NCBI RefSeq assembly: GCF_002117485.1
Contig: NZ_CP021030.1
Location: 2,421,001 to 2,485,000 of the forward strand
Source of the DNA: Rhizobium sp. NXC14
Lineage (GTDB): Bacteria; Pseudomonadota; Alphaproteobacteria; Rhizobiales; Rhizobiaceae
DNA length: 64,000 nt
Direction of reading: 5' to 3'
Under the pieces are notes generated by a model. The model worked only from the letters and a program-made list of their open reading frames with translations, did no database searches and was not told the origin of the DNA. Each line of letters starts with the position of its first letter. Position 1 is the first letter of the stretch. Below, piece by piece: positions 1 to 9,083 of this stretch. The position numbers were made by a program, and so were the translations under genes.

Positions 1-478
1 GACTATAGGGCAGTATAACGATCTCGGCCGTCAGCACGATTGCCAGCGCCGTCAGCAGGAACGGAAAAAGGAAGAACAGGCCGAAACGCCACGCATGCCT
101 GAAATATCCCCGCATACCACCTTCCAGCATGATCTCGGCGCAGCTTCGAAAGCCTGCAATGATCCGGCTCAGCGTATTGCGGATGCGCAGCCCGCGCACG
201 AGCATGTCGTGATCAACCATGTGGATCCGGCTCTTCGTCCGCCAGCCGGCGGAACTGGTCTGCGCCGCAGGCGCCGCCTCATAGGCTCCCGCGCTGCCCG
301 TCGTGACCTCGAAGCTGAGAGGATCGCTTCCCGCCTCCGGCGCGCCGGTTTCGACCGAGTAGCCCCAGACGGCAGCACTCTGTCTGGCTGAGCGTTCGTA
401 CCGCGCTCGGTGGGCAAGGCCGTCGAGCGGCTCGAAGCCTGGGAAATGCAGGACGACCCGCTTCTTTATCAATTTCAT
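1..478 (-). CDS. Conserved hypothetical membrane protein (3' part outside window)
   Basis: An open frame starts with ATG at 478 and runs leftward off the window edge, giving 159 codons. A purine-rich GGCGGA lies about 10 bases upstream of the ATG. The first ~110 residues are hydrophilic and contain the N-terminal segment KRVVLHFPGFEPLDG; a strongly hydrophobic stretch (FGLFFLFPFLLTALAIVL) follows near the edge, so the protein is probably membrane anchored. I do not recognise a family with confidence; the N-terminus is reminiscent of rhizobial alpha/beta-hydrolase-like hypothetical proteins. Competing reading frames here look like shadows, since this one alone has a sensible hydrophobic segment and balanced composition. 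Confidence 0.65.
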   Translation of the reverse strand, partial: MKLIKKRVVLHFPGFEPLDGLAHRARYERSARQSAAVWGYSVETGAPEAGSDPLSFEVTTGSAGAYEAAPAAQTSSAGWRTKSRIHMVDHDMLVRGLRIRNTLSRIIAGFRSCAEIMLEGGMRGYFRHAWRFGLFFLFPFLLTALAIVLTAEIVILPYS

Positions 479-640
479 TTCGCTGTTCCGCCCGGCCAAA
501 GACCGGTCTGTTGCTGCGATCCGGCTGCCGGTCACTGATATCGCCAAAAAGCAGGCATGATCTCAAAGGCGCCTTGCTAACCGAACTCTTCTGGAATTCA
601 ATAGCAGCCACGTTGTTTTCGCGGCGAATGGAGGGGTTTT

Positions 641-865
641 GTGGCTGATCTTGTCAAAGAATTGATATCGGGCGTCGTCGATAGCGTACTGAAGGAAATT
701 CTGAAGAAAACCACCGGCCGGGTCACGACGAAGCGCAGGAGGCGCAAGGCGCGCCCTGCCGCAACCACGACGGCTGCCCGCAAGACGCCGAAGCGCAAGC
801 CCGCCCGCAAACAGATCAGCAAGCGCCGTACCGCCGCTGGCCGCAGCCGTCAGCGTCGGGTCTAA
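641..865 (+). CDS. Small lysine/arginine-rich hypothetical protein
   Basis: A 74-residue protein starts with GTG at 641. The start is decided by a GGAGG at 630-634; the ATG at 628 opens a frame that stops after six codons. Residues 1-25 can form an amphipathic helix (DLVKELISGVVDSVLKEILKK). Residues 26-74 are almost entirely Lys, Arg, Ala, Thr and Pro, like histone-H1-type or nucleic-acid-binding tails. No catalytic motif is visible. It stands alone, 170 bases before grxD. The composition suggests binding to DNA, RNA or acidic surfaces, but that is inference only. Confidence 0.6.
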   Translation: MADLVKELISGVVDSVLKEILKKTTGRVTTKRRRRKARPAATTTAARKTPKRKPARKQISKRRTAAGRSRQRRV

Positions 866-1035
866 GACGCGCGGCAACACTTCGGCCGTAACGCAACGGC
901 AACAATCCCAAAGTGGTCTGACCACATTGGTCTTTTTTTGGATCGGGCGGCTGGAATTCCTGTTGTCACATGCTATCTAAGGGAAACGATTGAAACGGCG
1001 GGCCTTTAACTCGCCTGTTGAAAGGATCAGATCCC

Positions 1036-1371
1036 ATGAGCGGCATTCACGAATTCATCGACAACGAAATCAAGAGCAACGACGTCGTCCTCTTCATGAA
1101 GGGCACGCCGCAGTTTCCGCAGTGCGGGTTCTCCGGCCAGGTCGTGCAGATTCTCGATTACATCGGCGTCGACTACAAGGGCATCAATGTGCTCGCCGAT
1201 TCGGAAATCCGCCAGGGCATCAAGGATTATTCCAACTGGCCGACGATTCCGCAGCTTTACATAAAGGGCGAGTTCATCGGCGGCTGCGACATTGTCCGGG
1301 AAATGTTCCAGGCCGGTGAACTGCAGCAGCATCTCCAGGAAAACGGCGTCACCGTTCGCGGCGCCGCCTGA
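1036..1371 (+). CDS. grxD: Monothiol glutaredoxin, Grx4/GrxD family (CGFS type)
   Basis: This 111-residue protein carries the monothiol active site CGFS with Cys30, preceded by the conserved MKGTPQFPQ segment, and the glutathione-binding [18 protein letters not shown] region. Family members bind a [2Fe-2S] cluster with glutathione and act in Fe-S cluster transfer and iron homeostasis, often with a BolA partner. No bolA gene is adjacent on either side in this window. The ATG at 1036 is chosen over an in-frame ATG at 1018 because the protein then begins at the family's usual point, with an AAAGGA about 10 bases upstream. Length is normal for the family. Confidence 0.95.
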   Translation: MSGIHEFIDNEIKSNDVVLFMKGTPQFPQCGFSGQVVQILDYIGVDYKGINVLADSEIRQGIKDYSNWPTIPQLYIKGEFIGGCDIVREMFQAGELQQHLQENGVTVRGAA

Positions 1372-1466
1372 CCGGTCACCGGACGTCCGCCCGGTTTCCA
1401 AATCTGTTTCTCGAGTCCGAGGCGCTGCGGTGAGCAGCGCCTTGGCCTGTTTATGGGAATTTCATT

Positions 1467-2714
1467 GTGACAGATTCATCACAAGCCGTGTCCGCGGGCC
1501 GCCTGCCCATGGGCAAGCGTGAGTTCATCGCGCTTGCCGCCTTCCTGATGGCCATCAACTCACTTGCCATAGACATCATGCTCCCGGCGCTGCAGCAGAT
1601 CGGCGCGAGCCTCGGAGTCGAAAGCGAGAATCACCGGCAATTCGTCGTCTCCTCCTATCTGCTCGGTTTCGGCTGCGCCCAGCTTTTCTACGGTCCGCTC
1701 TCCGACCGCTTCGGCCGCCGCACGCCGCTGCTGATCGGCCTCGTAGTCTATATCACGTCCGCCATCGGAATCGTTTTCGTTCCCTCCTTCGCAGGCCTTC
1801 TGGTGTTGCGCTTCATCCAGGGCGTCGGCTCGGCTGCCACCCGCGTCATCACCATCTCAATCGTCCGCGACATCTATGGCGGCCGACAGATGGCCGAGGT
1901 CATGTCGCTCATCATGATGGTGTTCATGATCGTGCCGGTGATTGCGCCCGGCACCGGCCAGGTCGTCATGTTCTTCGGCAACTGGCACCTGATCTTCCTC
2001 TTCATCGCCACAATGGCGACGGCGATCGGCGTCTGGGCCTATGTCCGCCTGCCGGAAACCCTGCATCCGCGGAATGTCCGCCCCTTCACCGCCCGCTCGA
2101 TATTCGGCGCCTTCAAGCTGGTGCTGACCAACCGCGTGGCGCTCTGCTATACCATCGCCAGCACCTTCATCTTCGGTGCGCTGTTCGGCTTCATCAACTC
2201 CGCCCAGCAGATCTATGTCGGCATCTACGGCCTCGGCGTCTATTTCCCGTTCGCCTTTGCCGGCGTGGCGATCTTCATGTCGCTGTCGTCCTTCTTCAAT
2301 TCCCGTTTTGTCGGCAAGCTCGGCATGCGCCGCCTGTCACACGGCTCGCTCCTCGGCTTCATCGCCATCAACACCATCTGGCTGATCGTCCAGATGGCAA
2401 GCTCCGAGCCCATGCCGTTTGCACTGTTCATCTCCTTCTTCGGGCTTGCCATGTTCCAGTTCGGCTGGATCGGCTCGAACTTCAATTCGCTTGCCATGGA
2501 GCCGCTCGGGCACGTCGCCGGCACCGCTTCATCCGTTCTCGGCTTCATGAGCACGGTCGGCGGCGCCCTTATCGGCGCCGGCATCGGCCAGGCTTTCGAC
2601 GGCACGGCGCTGCCGATGGTCGCCGGTTATTTCATCGTCTCGATCATCGGCCTTGTCTTCGTGCTGATCGCCGAGAAGGGCCGGCTCTTCCATCAGCACA
2701 ATCCGGCCGTGTGA
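1467..2714 (+). CDS. MFS transporter, Bcr/CflA-like drug efflux family (copy 1)
   Basis: A 415-residue inner-membrane protein with about twelve hydrophobic segments. The loop motif DRFGRRTPLLIG between segments 2 and 3 is the MFS signature, and the overall pattern (LPALQQIGASLGV after segment 1) matches the Bcr/CflA drug:proton antiporter group. The start is GTG at 1467. It is followed after 35 bases by a paralog in the same orientation, so the two are likely co-transcribed and arose by duplication. The substrate cannot be read from the sequence. It lies about 95 bases after grxD and could be part of the same transcript. Confidence 0.9.
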   Translation: MTDSSQAVSAGRLPMGKREFIALAAFLMAINSLAIDIMLPALQQIGASLGVESENHRQFVVSSYLLGFGCAQLFYGPLSDRFGRRTPLLIGLVVYITSAIGIVFVPSFAGLLVLRFIQGVGSAATRVITISIVRDIYGGRQMAEVMSLIMMVFMIVPVIAPGTGQVVMFFGNWHLIFLFIATMATAIGVWAYVRLPETLHPRNVRPFTARSIFGAFKLVLTNRVALCYTIASTFIFGALFGFINSAQQIYVGIYGLGVYFPFAFAGVAIFMSLSSFFNSRFVGKLGMRRLSHGSLLGFIAINTIWLIVQMASSEPMPFALFISFFGLAMFQFGWIGSNFNSLAMEPLGHVAGTASSVLGFMSTVGGALIGAGIGQAFDGTALPMVAGYFIVSIIGLVFVLIAEKGRLFHQHNPAV

Positions 2715-2749
2715 ACGGCCGGTCCCTTCCCCATCCAGGATTTCACCGC

Positions 2750-4027
2750 ATGACGCCGCATAAACCGCACCAGGAAAACCAGGGGTCCCGCCGCATCGGC
2801 ATGGGTTTCGGCGAATTCGTCGTCACCATCGCCGTCATGACCGCCAGCATTGCCATGGCTATCGACAGCATGCTGCCGGCATTGCCCAATATCGGCCATT
2901 CCCTCGGCGTCACCAACGCCAACGACGCCCAGCTCATCATCGGCGTGTTCTTCTTCGGCTTCGGCGTCTCGCAAATATTCTTCGGCAGCCTTTCCGACAC
3001 GTTCGGCCGCCGCAACATCCTGCTCGGCGGCCTTGCCTGCTATGTGGTCGCGATGTTTGCAGCCGCCGCAACAGGGAGCTTCGAAATGCTGCTCCTCATG
3101 CGCTTCGTTCAGGGCGTGGGCGGCGCGGCGGTGCGCATCACCACCATGGCCATCGTCCGCGACTGCTTCGGCGGCCGCGAGATGGCCCGGGTCATGTCCT
3201 ACGTGATGATCGTCTTCATGATCGTGCCAATCGTCGCGCCTTCGGTCGGCCAGCTCATCATCCTCTACGCCAACTGGCACTGGATCTTCATCCTGCTCGG
3301 CGCCGTCGCCAGTATCCTGTTCGTCTGGGCTCTTCTCAGGCTGAAGGAATCGCTGCCCCCGGAAGAACGCCTGCCGCTGTCGGTCGGCTCCGTCGCGGAC
3401 GGCTTCAAGACCGTGCTTACCAACCGCATCACCTGCGGCTACATGATCGGTCTGACCATGTTCACCGGCGTCATCAGCGCCTATGTGATTTCGGTGCAAC
3501 AGGTTTTCGGCGAAGTCTACGGCCTCGGCGATTGGCTGCCGATTGCCTTTGCGGCTACCGCCGGCGGCATCGCCGTCGCCAATTTCGCCAATGGCTTCTT
3601 CGTTCGCAAGTTCGGCATGCGTCGGATCTCGCACGCCGCCCTTCTGATATTCACGGCACTGTCGGCCCTCGGCTTCGTCATCGCGTTGGCGGGCAAGCCG
3701 GATTTCGCCATCGCGTACGCCATTTTCACCATCGTCCTGATGATGTTTGCCGTGATCGCCACCAATTTCACCGCCATCAGCCTCGAGCCGATGGGCAATC
3801 TCGCCGGCACGGCGACCGCCGTCACCGGCTTCGTATCGACGACCTTCGGCGCCGTCCTCGGCGGCCTGGTCGGCCAGATGTTCAACGGCACGGTTCAGCC
3901 GCTCTTCGGCGGCTTCGCACTGTTCGGCCTGCTGACGATCGCAGCCACGCTCTGGGCCGAGAACGGCAAGCTCTTCACGCATCCGGGCGATAGTCCGCAG
4001 CTCGAACCGGGTGCGGCCCACTTCTGA
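2750..4027 (+). CDS. MFS transporter, Bcr/CflA-like drug efflux family (copy 2)
   Basis: A 425-residue twelve-segment MFS protein, paralogous to the preceding gene. It shares the DTFGRRNILLGG loop motif, the LPALPNIGHSLGV segment after helix 1 and the MIVFMIVP helix-5 pattern. The ATG at 2750 is preferred because AGGA sits at 2737-2740; a GTG at 2711 overlaps the stop of copy 1 and would add a non-conserved 13-residue leader. It is predicted to be a proton-driven exporter of unknown substrate. The pair could act singly or as a heteromeric pump; nothing in the sequence decides this. Confidence 0.9.
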   Translation: MTPHKPHQENQGSRRIGMGFGEFVVTIAVMTASIAMAIDSMLPALPNIGHSLGVTNANDAQLIIGVFFFGFGVSQIFFGSLSDTFGRRNILLGGLACYVVAMFAAAATGSFEMLLLMRFVQGVGGAAVRITTMAIVRDCFGGREMARVMSYVMIVFMIVPIVAPSVGQLIILYANWHWIFILLGAVASILFVWALLRLKESLPPEERLPLSVGSVADGFKTVLTNRITCGYMIGLTMFTGVISAYVISVQQVFGEVYGLGDWLPIAFAATAGGIAVANFANGFFVRKFGMRRISHAALLIFTALSALGFVIALAGKPDFAIAYAIFTIVLMMFAVIATNFTAISLEPMGNLAGTATAVTGFVSTTFGAVLGGLVGQMFNGTVQPLFGGFALFGLLTIAATLWAENGKLFTHPGDSPQLEPGAAHF

Positions 4028-4061
4028 AGCAAGCGCGTCGGATCGTTTCAAGGAATCCTCG

Positions 4062-4535
4062 ATGAACGACCGAATTCTGATCAGGCCCTACGTAGCAGGT
4101 GACGCGGATGCGACAATCGAGATATTCTTGCGCGCCATTCGGGAGGTCTCGTCGAAAGATTATTCCATTGCTCAAATCGAAGCCTGGGCAAAGGTAGCGG
4201 ATCGCGGCCTATGGGCGGAACGAAGGATCAGCCGGCCTGCCTGGATTGCGGAAATCGACGGAGAACCTGTCGGATTTTCTGATCTGACCGGCGACGGGTG
4301 CCTGGATATGATGTTCGTGCACCCCGAATTTCAGGGGTGCGGCGTCGCAAGCCGCCTGCTGTACAGGGTCGAGGAGGAAGCTTCGAAACTCGGGCTCAAG
4401 CGGATCCACACGGAAGCCAGCCGGACGGCTCGACCGTTTTTTGAACGCAAAGGGTTCCGCGTGATAACCGAGCAAATCGTCGAGAAGCGCGGGCAGTATC
4501 TGGAAAACTTCCTTATGGAGAAGCTCTACGGGTAA
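4062..4535 (+). CDS. GNAT family N-acetyltransferase
   Basis: A 157-residue protein of normal GNAT length. The acetyl-CoA-binding motif A is visible as MMFVHPEFQGCGVASRLL (Q-x-x-G-x-G/A), and the C-terminal ASRTARPFFERKGFR segment matches motif B, which is typical of the YafP-like branch. The ATG at 4062 has AAGGA at 4050-4054. It follows the second MFS gene by 34 bases and may be the last gene of that transcript. The acceptor substrate is unknown. Confidence 0.88.
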   Translation: MNDRILIRPYVAGDADATIEIFLRAIREVSSKDYSIAQIEAWAKVADRGLWAERRISRPAWIAEIDGEPVGFSDLTGDGCLDMMFVHPEFQGCGVASRLLYRVEEEASKLGLKRIHTEASRTARPFFERKGFRVITEQIVEKRGQYLENFLMEKLYG

Positions 4536-4580
4536 GCGATGGCAGGTGCGGCCAATGCCTTGGCCGACCTTTCATCGGCT

Positions 4581-5405
4581 TCAGATCGTCAACACCTCAC
4601 GCCGGAGCATGTCCCACGAAGCCTTGTCGGGCGCAACCAGCAGCCCGCCATCGAGATGCTGCGGCAGATAGGGCGAGCCGTCGAAGCGGGCGGCGTAGGC
4701 GCCGGCCTCCTGCGAAATCAGTGCGCCGGCAAGGTGATCCCAAGGCATCAGCTTATTGTACATCAGGTAATGGACGTGCCCGCCGGCGAAGGTGCGGTAT
4801 TCGTGAGCCGCGCAGCGGTAGTTGGTGAGGAAACGAACTTTGGCGAGATTGCCAAGGACCTCGGCGCGCTTTTCCTGCGGGAGATAGCCGGTCGAAGCCA
4901 TGCCGACCATTTGATCAAGCGCGACAGGCTCTGCCGCGCGCAGTCGCTGCGCCTCGCCATCCGGCCTGCGGAGCCAGGCGCCGCCGCCCTTCTCCGCCAT
5001 CACCCAGTCATCCCCCATCGGATCATAGATGATGCCGGCAATGGTTTCGCCGCCGGAAACGATGGAGGCCATAACTCCGAAGGCCGGGATGCCGGCGGCG
5101 AAGTTGAACGTCCCGTCGACCGGATCGACAACGATCGCGAGATCGGCATCGGCAAGCCTGCCAAGCAGCGCCGGGTCGGCCGCGACCGACTCTTCCCCGA
5201 GGAACAGCGCGTCCGGCCAGAGCTGTTGCGCTTCCGCCTTGATCATCCGCTCGGCCCGCTCGTCGGCCTCGGTGACAAGATCGGTCGCCTCGCTCTTGGC
5301 ACGCACCTCGTCCCGGCCGAGCCGGCGGAAACGCGGCAGGATCTCGGCCTTTGCCGCGAGGCGCAAAAGATCGGCAAGAACGCTCACATCAACAGTCGTT
5401 GTCAT
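4581..5405 (-). CDS. Inositol monophosphatase family protein (tandem copy 1)
   Basis: A 274-residue Mg-dependent phosphatase of the IMPase/FBPase/CysQ fold. Metal-ligand motif 1 is GEES at residues 70-73, motif 2 is DPVDGTFNF starting at Asp94, and motif 3 is WDHLAG near residue 222. AAGGA lies just upstream of the ATG at 5405. It lies 29 bases downstream of a homologous gene in the same orientation. Likely substrates are inositol phosphates, sugar phosphates or 3'-phosphoadenosine 5'-phosphate; the sequence does not separate these. Rhizobia use inositol extensively, but no inositol gene is nearby. Confidence 0.9.
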   Translation of the reverse strand: MTTTVDVSVLADLLRLAAKAEILPRFRRLGRDEVRAKSEATDLVTEADERAERMIKAEAQQLWPDALFLGEESVAADPALLGRLADADLAIVVDPVDGTFNFAAGIPAFGVMASIVSGGETIAGIIYDPMGDDWVMAEKGGGAWLRRPDGEAQRLRAAEPVALDQMVGMASTGYLPQEKRAEVLGNLAKVRFLTNYRCAAHEYRTFAGGHVHYLMYNKLMPWDHLAGALISQEAGAYAARFDGSPYLPQHLDGGLLVAPDKASWDMLRREVLTI

Positions 5406-5434
5406 ATCAAATCCTTCACTTCGTCCGAGGCCTA

Positions 5435-6262
5435 TCAGCTGCCGACGATCTCGCGCCGGATCAGCTGCCAGCTTTCCTGATCAGGCGCAGAGATGATGCC
5501 GCCCGCCGTCTCGCCAGGACGATAAGGCGTGCCATCGAATTTCGCCGTGTGGCCGCCGGCCTCCTGGTGCGCGAGCACGCCGGCCAGATGATCCCAGGGC
5601 ATCAGCTTCGAATGACCGATGAAATGCAGCTTGCCGGACGCGACCATCCAATATTCATAGGCCGAGCAATTGAAAGCGAAGGTCATCCGGGCCTTTGCCA
5701 TGTTGGCGCAGATGCGCGAGCGATCGGGCTCTTCCATATGGCCCCACGACATGCCGCCGACCATCTGGTTCAAGGCGGCAGGCTCAGCCACCTTCAGCCT
5801 GCTCGATTGTCCATCCTGGCGAACCAGAAAGGTGCCTGCCCCCTTGATCGCCGTCACTGTATCGCCGAGAGCTGGATCGTGAATGATGCCGGCGACGGTT
5901 TCGCCCCTGACGGTCACCGCGAGCATCGTTCCGAAGACGGGAAGCCCGGCGGCGAAATTGAACGTGCCGTCGACCGGATCGATGACAAAGGCAAGCTCGG
6001 CATCGGCAAGTGCCGGCACCACCGACTTGTCGGCGTCATAGGCCTCCTCCCCGACGACGAGCGCCGCGGGAAAACGCTCATTCAGGGCGGCCGTGATCCG
6101 ATGTTCGGCGAGCAGATCCGCCTGCGTCACCAGATCGGTCGCCGAGGTCTTTTCAGAAACATCCGTATCGCCGAGGTTGCGAAAGCGCGGCATGATTTCC
6201 GCGCGCGCCGCCTCCCTCACGCATTCGCCGAGAAAGAGAATATCCTGATCTGAAATAGTCAT
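5435..6262 (-). CDS. Inositol monophosphatase family protein (tandem copy 2)
   Basis: A 275-residue paralog of the preceding gene, roughly half identical by eye. It keeps the GEEAYDAD metal motif, DPVDGTFNFAAG, and a KLMPWDHLAG motif 3. The strongest conserved blocks between the copies are DPVDGTFNFAAG and KLMPWDHLAG, so both probably remain catalytic. It is transcribed first, followed by copy 1 after 29 bases, and begins 48 bases downstream of ttcA in the same direction. Divergence in the N-terminal third suggests the two enzymes differ in substrate or partner. Confidence 0.9.
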   Translation of the reverse strand: MTISDQDILFLGECVREAARAEIMPRFRNLGDTDVSEKTSATDLVTQADLLAEHRITAALNERFPAALVVGEEAYDADKSVVPALADAELAFVIDPVDGTFNFAAGLPVFGTMLAVTVRGETVAGIIHDPALGDTVTAIKGAGTFLVRQDGQSSRLKVAEPAALNQMVGGMSWGHMEEPDRSRICANMAKARMTFAFNCSAYEYWMVASGKLHFIGHSKLMPWDHLAGVLAHQEAGGHTAKFDGTPYRPGETAGGIISAPDQESWQLIRREIVGS

Positions 6263-6310
6263 GCGAATTGCTGTCCTTCATGCAAAGAGCCAGCCTGCTT
6301 AGCCGGCCTT

Positions 6311-7183
6311 TCATGAAGGATCGGTGACACCAAGGCTGGAAAAGTCGAAGAGCTTCGGATCGAGCAGATGCGACGGGTTCACATGCGAAAGCGCCCGCAG
6401 CATCGTGTCCTTGCGTCCAGGCATGCGCCGTTCGATATCGGCGAGCATGTCCTTCATGGCATTGCGCTGCAGCCCGTCCTGGGAGCCGCAGAGATCGCAG
6501 GGGATGATCGGGAACTGCATGGCGACGGCAAACCTGGCAAGATCGTCCTCGGCGGCATAGGCGAGCGGCCGAAGCACCATCAGGTCGCCCTCGTCGTTCA
6601 GAAGTTTTGCCGGCATCGAGGCAAGCCGCCCGCCGTGGAAGAAATTCATGAAGAAGGTTTCGAGAATGTCCTCACGGTGATGGCCGAGCACCAAGGCGTC
6701 GCAGCCCTCCTCCCGCGCGATGCGGTAGAGATTGCCGCGCCGCAGCCGCGAACAGAGCGAGCAATAGGTGGCGCCTTCGGGCACCTTCTCCTTCACGATA
6801 GAATAGGTGTCGCGATATTCGATGCGATGCCGGACGCCGATCTTCGTCAGATAATCCGGCAGCACATGCTTTGGAAAGTTGGGCTGTCCCTGGTCGAGAT
6901 TGCAGGCGAAGAGCTCGACGGGCAGCAGCCCGCGCCATTTGAGATCAAGCAGCAGCGCCAAGAGACCGTATGAATCCTTGCCACCGGAAAGGCCAACCAG
7001 CCAGCGCTTCTGCCCCTTCAGCATGTCGAAATCGTCGAAAGCCTGACGTACTTGCCTGAGCAGGCGCTTGCGCAGCTTGTTGAAGGAGACCGAACGTGGC
7101 GCATCGGCAAAGAGTGCAGGGCCTGCGCCGTCGTCGATTTCGCCAGTCTCCGGATCATCAGCGATGTTGGCTGCGATATTCAT
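6311..7183 (-). CDS. ttcA: tRNA 2-thiocytidine(32) synthetase TtcA
   Basis: A 290-residue cytosolic enzyme that thiolates C32 of certain tRNAs using ATP and a [4Fe-4S] cluster. The PP-loop motif GLSGGKDS is at residues 64-71. Two CxxC pairs are present, C141/C144 ([11 protein letters not shown]) and C229/C232 (CDLCGSQ), as expected for the cluster-binding family. The ATG at 7183 has GGACGGAG upstream. The residues 5' to the PP-loop form a short variable extension. It lies between glsA and the IMPase pair, all on the minus strand. Confidence 0.94.
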   Translation of the reverse strand: MNIAANIADDPETGEIDDGAGPALFADAPRSVSFNKLRKRLLRQVRQAFDDFDMLKGQKRWLVGLSGGKDSYGLLALLLDLKWRGLLPVELFACNLDQGQPNFPKHVLPDYLTKIGVRHRIEYRDTYSIVKEKVPEGATYCSLCSRLRRGNLYRIAREEGCDALVLGHHREDILETFFMNFFHGGRLASMPAKLLNDEGDLMVLRPLAYAAEDDLARFAVAMQFPIIPCDLCGSQDGLQRNAMKDMLADIERRMPGRKDTMLRALSHVNPSHLLDPKLFDFSSLGVTDPS

Positions 7184-7241
7184 TGCTCCGTCCTATCGAA
7201 AGTCTGCCTGCCTTAGCAGAAAGTCATCCGGCAACACAGTC

Positions 7242-8171
7242 TCAATCGCCGAAAACCGACCAGCCGGTGCGGGCCGCAAGCATCTCAAGCGCCACGGCGC
7301 CAAGCTGTGAATTGCCGACCTTGTTCAGCCCCGGCGACCATACCGCGATCGAGGCGATGCCGGGCGCCACCGCAAAAATGCCGCCACCGACGCCGCTCTT
7401 GCCGGGCAGGCCGACATGATAGGCAAAGTCGCCCGAGCCGTCATAATGGCCGCAGGTCAGCATCAGCGCATTGATGCGCCGCGCCCGCTTCGGCGAGACC
7501 ACGGAGTGACCGGTCATCGGATTGCTGCCGCGCGCCGCCAGGAACAGCCCCGCCCGCGCCAGTTGCTCGCAGCTCATCGACAGAGCGCATTGGTGGAAAT
7601 AGACGCCGAGTACGTGGTCGACGGGATGGTCGAGATTGCGATAGGCGCGCATGAAATTGGCAAGCGCAACGTTGCGGTATCCGGTCTGCGTCTCCGACCG
7701 CGCCACCTTGTCATCGATGGTGATCGACTCGTCATCGGCAAGATAACGCACGAAACGCAGCAGCTCGCCGATCGCCTCGCGCGGCGCATGGCCGGCCATG
7801 ACGACGTCGGTGACGGCGATCGCGCCGGCATTGATAAAGGGATTGCGGGGGATGCCGCTCTCATGTTCGAGCTGCACGATCGAATTGAAGGCCGATCCCG
7901 ATGGTTCGCGCCCGACGCGCTTCCACAGGCCCTCCCCCACCTTGCCGAGCGCCAAGGTCAGCATGAAGACTTTGGATATGCTCTGGATCGAGAAGGAGAT
8001 GTCTGCATCGCCGACACGAAAGACCTGGCCGTTGACGGTGACGATCGCCATGCCGAAGTGCCGTGGATCAACCTTGGCAAGCTCGGGAATATAATCGGCG
8101 ACCTTGCCCTCGCCGATACGCGGCAGGATATCGCTGTAGATGCTATCAAGGGTCGCCTGCAAATCCGCCAT
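7242..8171 (-). CDS. glsA: Glutaminase A (glutamine to glutamate plus ammonia)
   Basis: A 309-residue serine-dependent beta-lactamase-like glutaminase of the GlsA/YbaS type. The catalytic Ser-x-x-Lys is S64-I-S-K67 in SIQSISKVF. The family blocks [21 protein letters not shown] and PGLNKVGNS are all present. GGAGAGAAG lies upstream of the ATG at 8171. The rpsD terminator separates it from rpsD, so it probably has its own promoter or depends on read-through. It hydrolyses L-glutamine in the cytosol and feeds nitrogen metabolism. Confidence 0.95.
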   Translation of the reverse strand: MADLQATLDSIYSDILPRIGEGKVADYIPELAKVDPRHFGMAIVTVNGQVFRVGDADISFSIQSISKVFMLTLALGKVGEGLWKRVGREPSGSAFNSIVQLEHESGIPRNPFINAGAIAVTDVVMAGHAPREAIGELLRFVRYLADDESITIDDKVARSETQTGYRNVALANFMRAYRNLDHPVDHVLGVYFHQCALSMSCEQLARAGLFLAARGSNPMTGHSVVSPKRARRINALMLTCGHYDGSGDFAYHVGLPGKSGVGGGIFAVAPGIASIAVWSPGLNKVGNSQLGAVALEMLAARTGWSVFGD

Positions 8172-8186
8172 CGCTTCTCTCCGGAT

Positions 8187-8217
8187 AACAAAAAAGCCGC
8201 CCGAAAGAGCGGCTTTT
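8187..8217 (-). terminator. Rho-independent terminator of rpsD
   Basis: Nine-base inverted arms (AAAAGCCGC at 8192-8200 and GCGGCTTTT at 8209-8217) are followed on the minus strand by a T-run. It sits 24 bases beyond the rpsD stop codon and just upstream of the glsA start. Confidence 0.8.
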
Positions 8218-8240
8218 CCATATGCGAAACGCCTGGTTTT

Positions 8241-8858
8241 TTAACGCGAATAGAATTCGACGACCAGATGCGGTTCCATGACGACCGGGAACGGAACGTC
8301 GCTGAGGGTCGGAACGCGGCCGTAAGTGGCGACCATCTTGTTGTGATCGACTTCGATATAGTCGGGCACGTCACGCTCAGCGAGGCTGACGGCCTCCAGA
8401 ACGGTCACCAGCTGCTTCGACTTTTCGCGAACTTCGATGACGTCGCCAGCCTTGCAACGGTAGGAGCCGATGTTGACGCGGACGCCGTTGACGGTCACGT
8501 GGCCATGGTTGACGAACTGACGGGCAGCAAAGACCGTCGGAACGAACTTGGCGCGATAGACGATCGCGTCGAGGCGGGATTCCAGCAGACCGATCAGGTT
8601 TTCCGAGGTGTCGCCCTTGCGGCGGGCGGCTTCGGCGAAGATCGCGCGGAACTGCTTCTCGCGCAGGTCACCGTAGTAACCCTTGAGCTTCTGCTTGGCG
8701 CGCAGCTGCACACCGAAGTCCGACAGCTTGCCCTTGCGGCGCTGGCCGTGCTGGCCCGGGCCGTATTCGCGGCGGTTCACCGGGGACTTCGGACGGCCCC
8801 AGATATTTTCGCCCATACGGCGGTCAATTTTATACTTGGACGATTCGCGCTTGCTCAT
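8241..8858 (-). CDS. rpsD: 30S ribosomal protein S4
   Basis: A 205-residue ribosomal protein of standard length for Alphaproteobacteria. The N-terminal RRMGENIWG and [14 protein letters not shown] segments and the S4 RNA-binding domain ([17 protein letters not shown]) are clear. S4 nucleates 16S rRNA folding and in many bacteria represses its own mRNA. The start at 8858 has AAAGGAAA upstream, and a longer frame to 8915 only adds a non-conserved leader. A strong minus-strand promoter lies about 165 bases further upstream, so the mRNA probably has a long leader. Confidence 0.98.
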   Translation of the reverse strand: MSKRESSKYKIDRRMGENIWGRPKSPVNRREYGPGQHGQRRKGKLSDFGVQLRAKQKLKGYYGDLREKQFRAIFAEAARRKGDTSENLIGLLESRLDAIVYRAKFVPTVFAARQFVNHGHVTVNGVRVNIGSYRCKAGDVIEVREKSKQLVTVLEAVSLAERDVPDYIEVDHNKMVATYGRVPTLSDVPFPVVMEPHLVVEFYSR

Positions 8859-9030
8859 CGTATTTCCTTTCAAAGGTTTATGCCGGCTTGTTGCCAAACC
8901 GCGCGAAGGAAACACGCCCTCCTCTGACCTCTTCCGAGGCCTGACAGGACGTTTCGGTTACGCGAACAGAAACGATCCACGGGACATGTCAAATGAAACA
9001 CCGGACATTGCTGCCCGGTGCTTGGGCCGG

Positions 9031-9059
9031 TCTTTAGAGGCCCGTCATGAAAATGTCAA
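9031..9059 (-). promoter_or_regulatory. Sigma-70-type promoter for rpsD
   Basis: On the minus strand TTGACA (9054-9059) and TAAAGA (9031-9036) are separated by exactly 17 bases. This is an almost consensus promoter pointing toward rpsD. It predicts a leader of roughly 165 nucleotides. Confidence 0.6.
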
Positions 9060-9083
9060 CAGCGCCGTAGTGCGGTAAGGCTA

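Noticed and set aside
2693..4051. 452-residue minus-strand frame across the second MFS gene
   Set aside because: It is rich in His, Asp, Gln and Arg with no domain pattern, which is the usual antisense shadow of a GC-rich membrane-protein gene; the plus frame has twelve helices and a ribosome-binding site.
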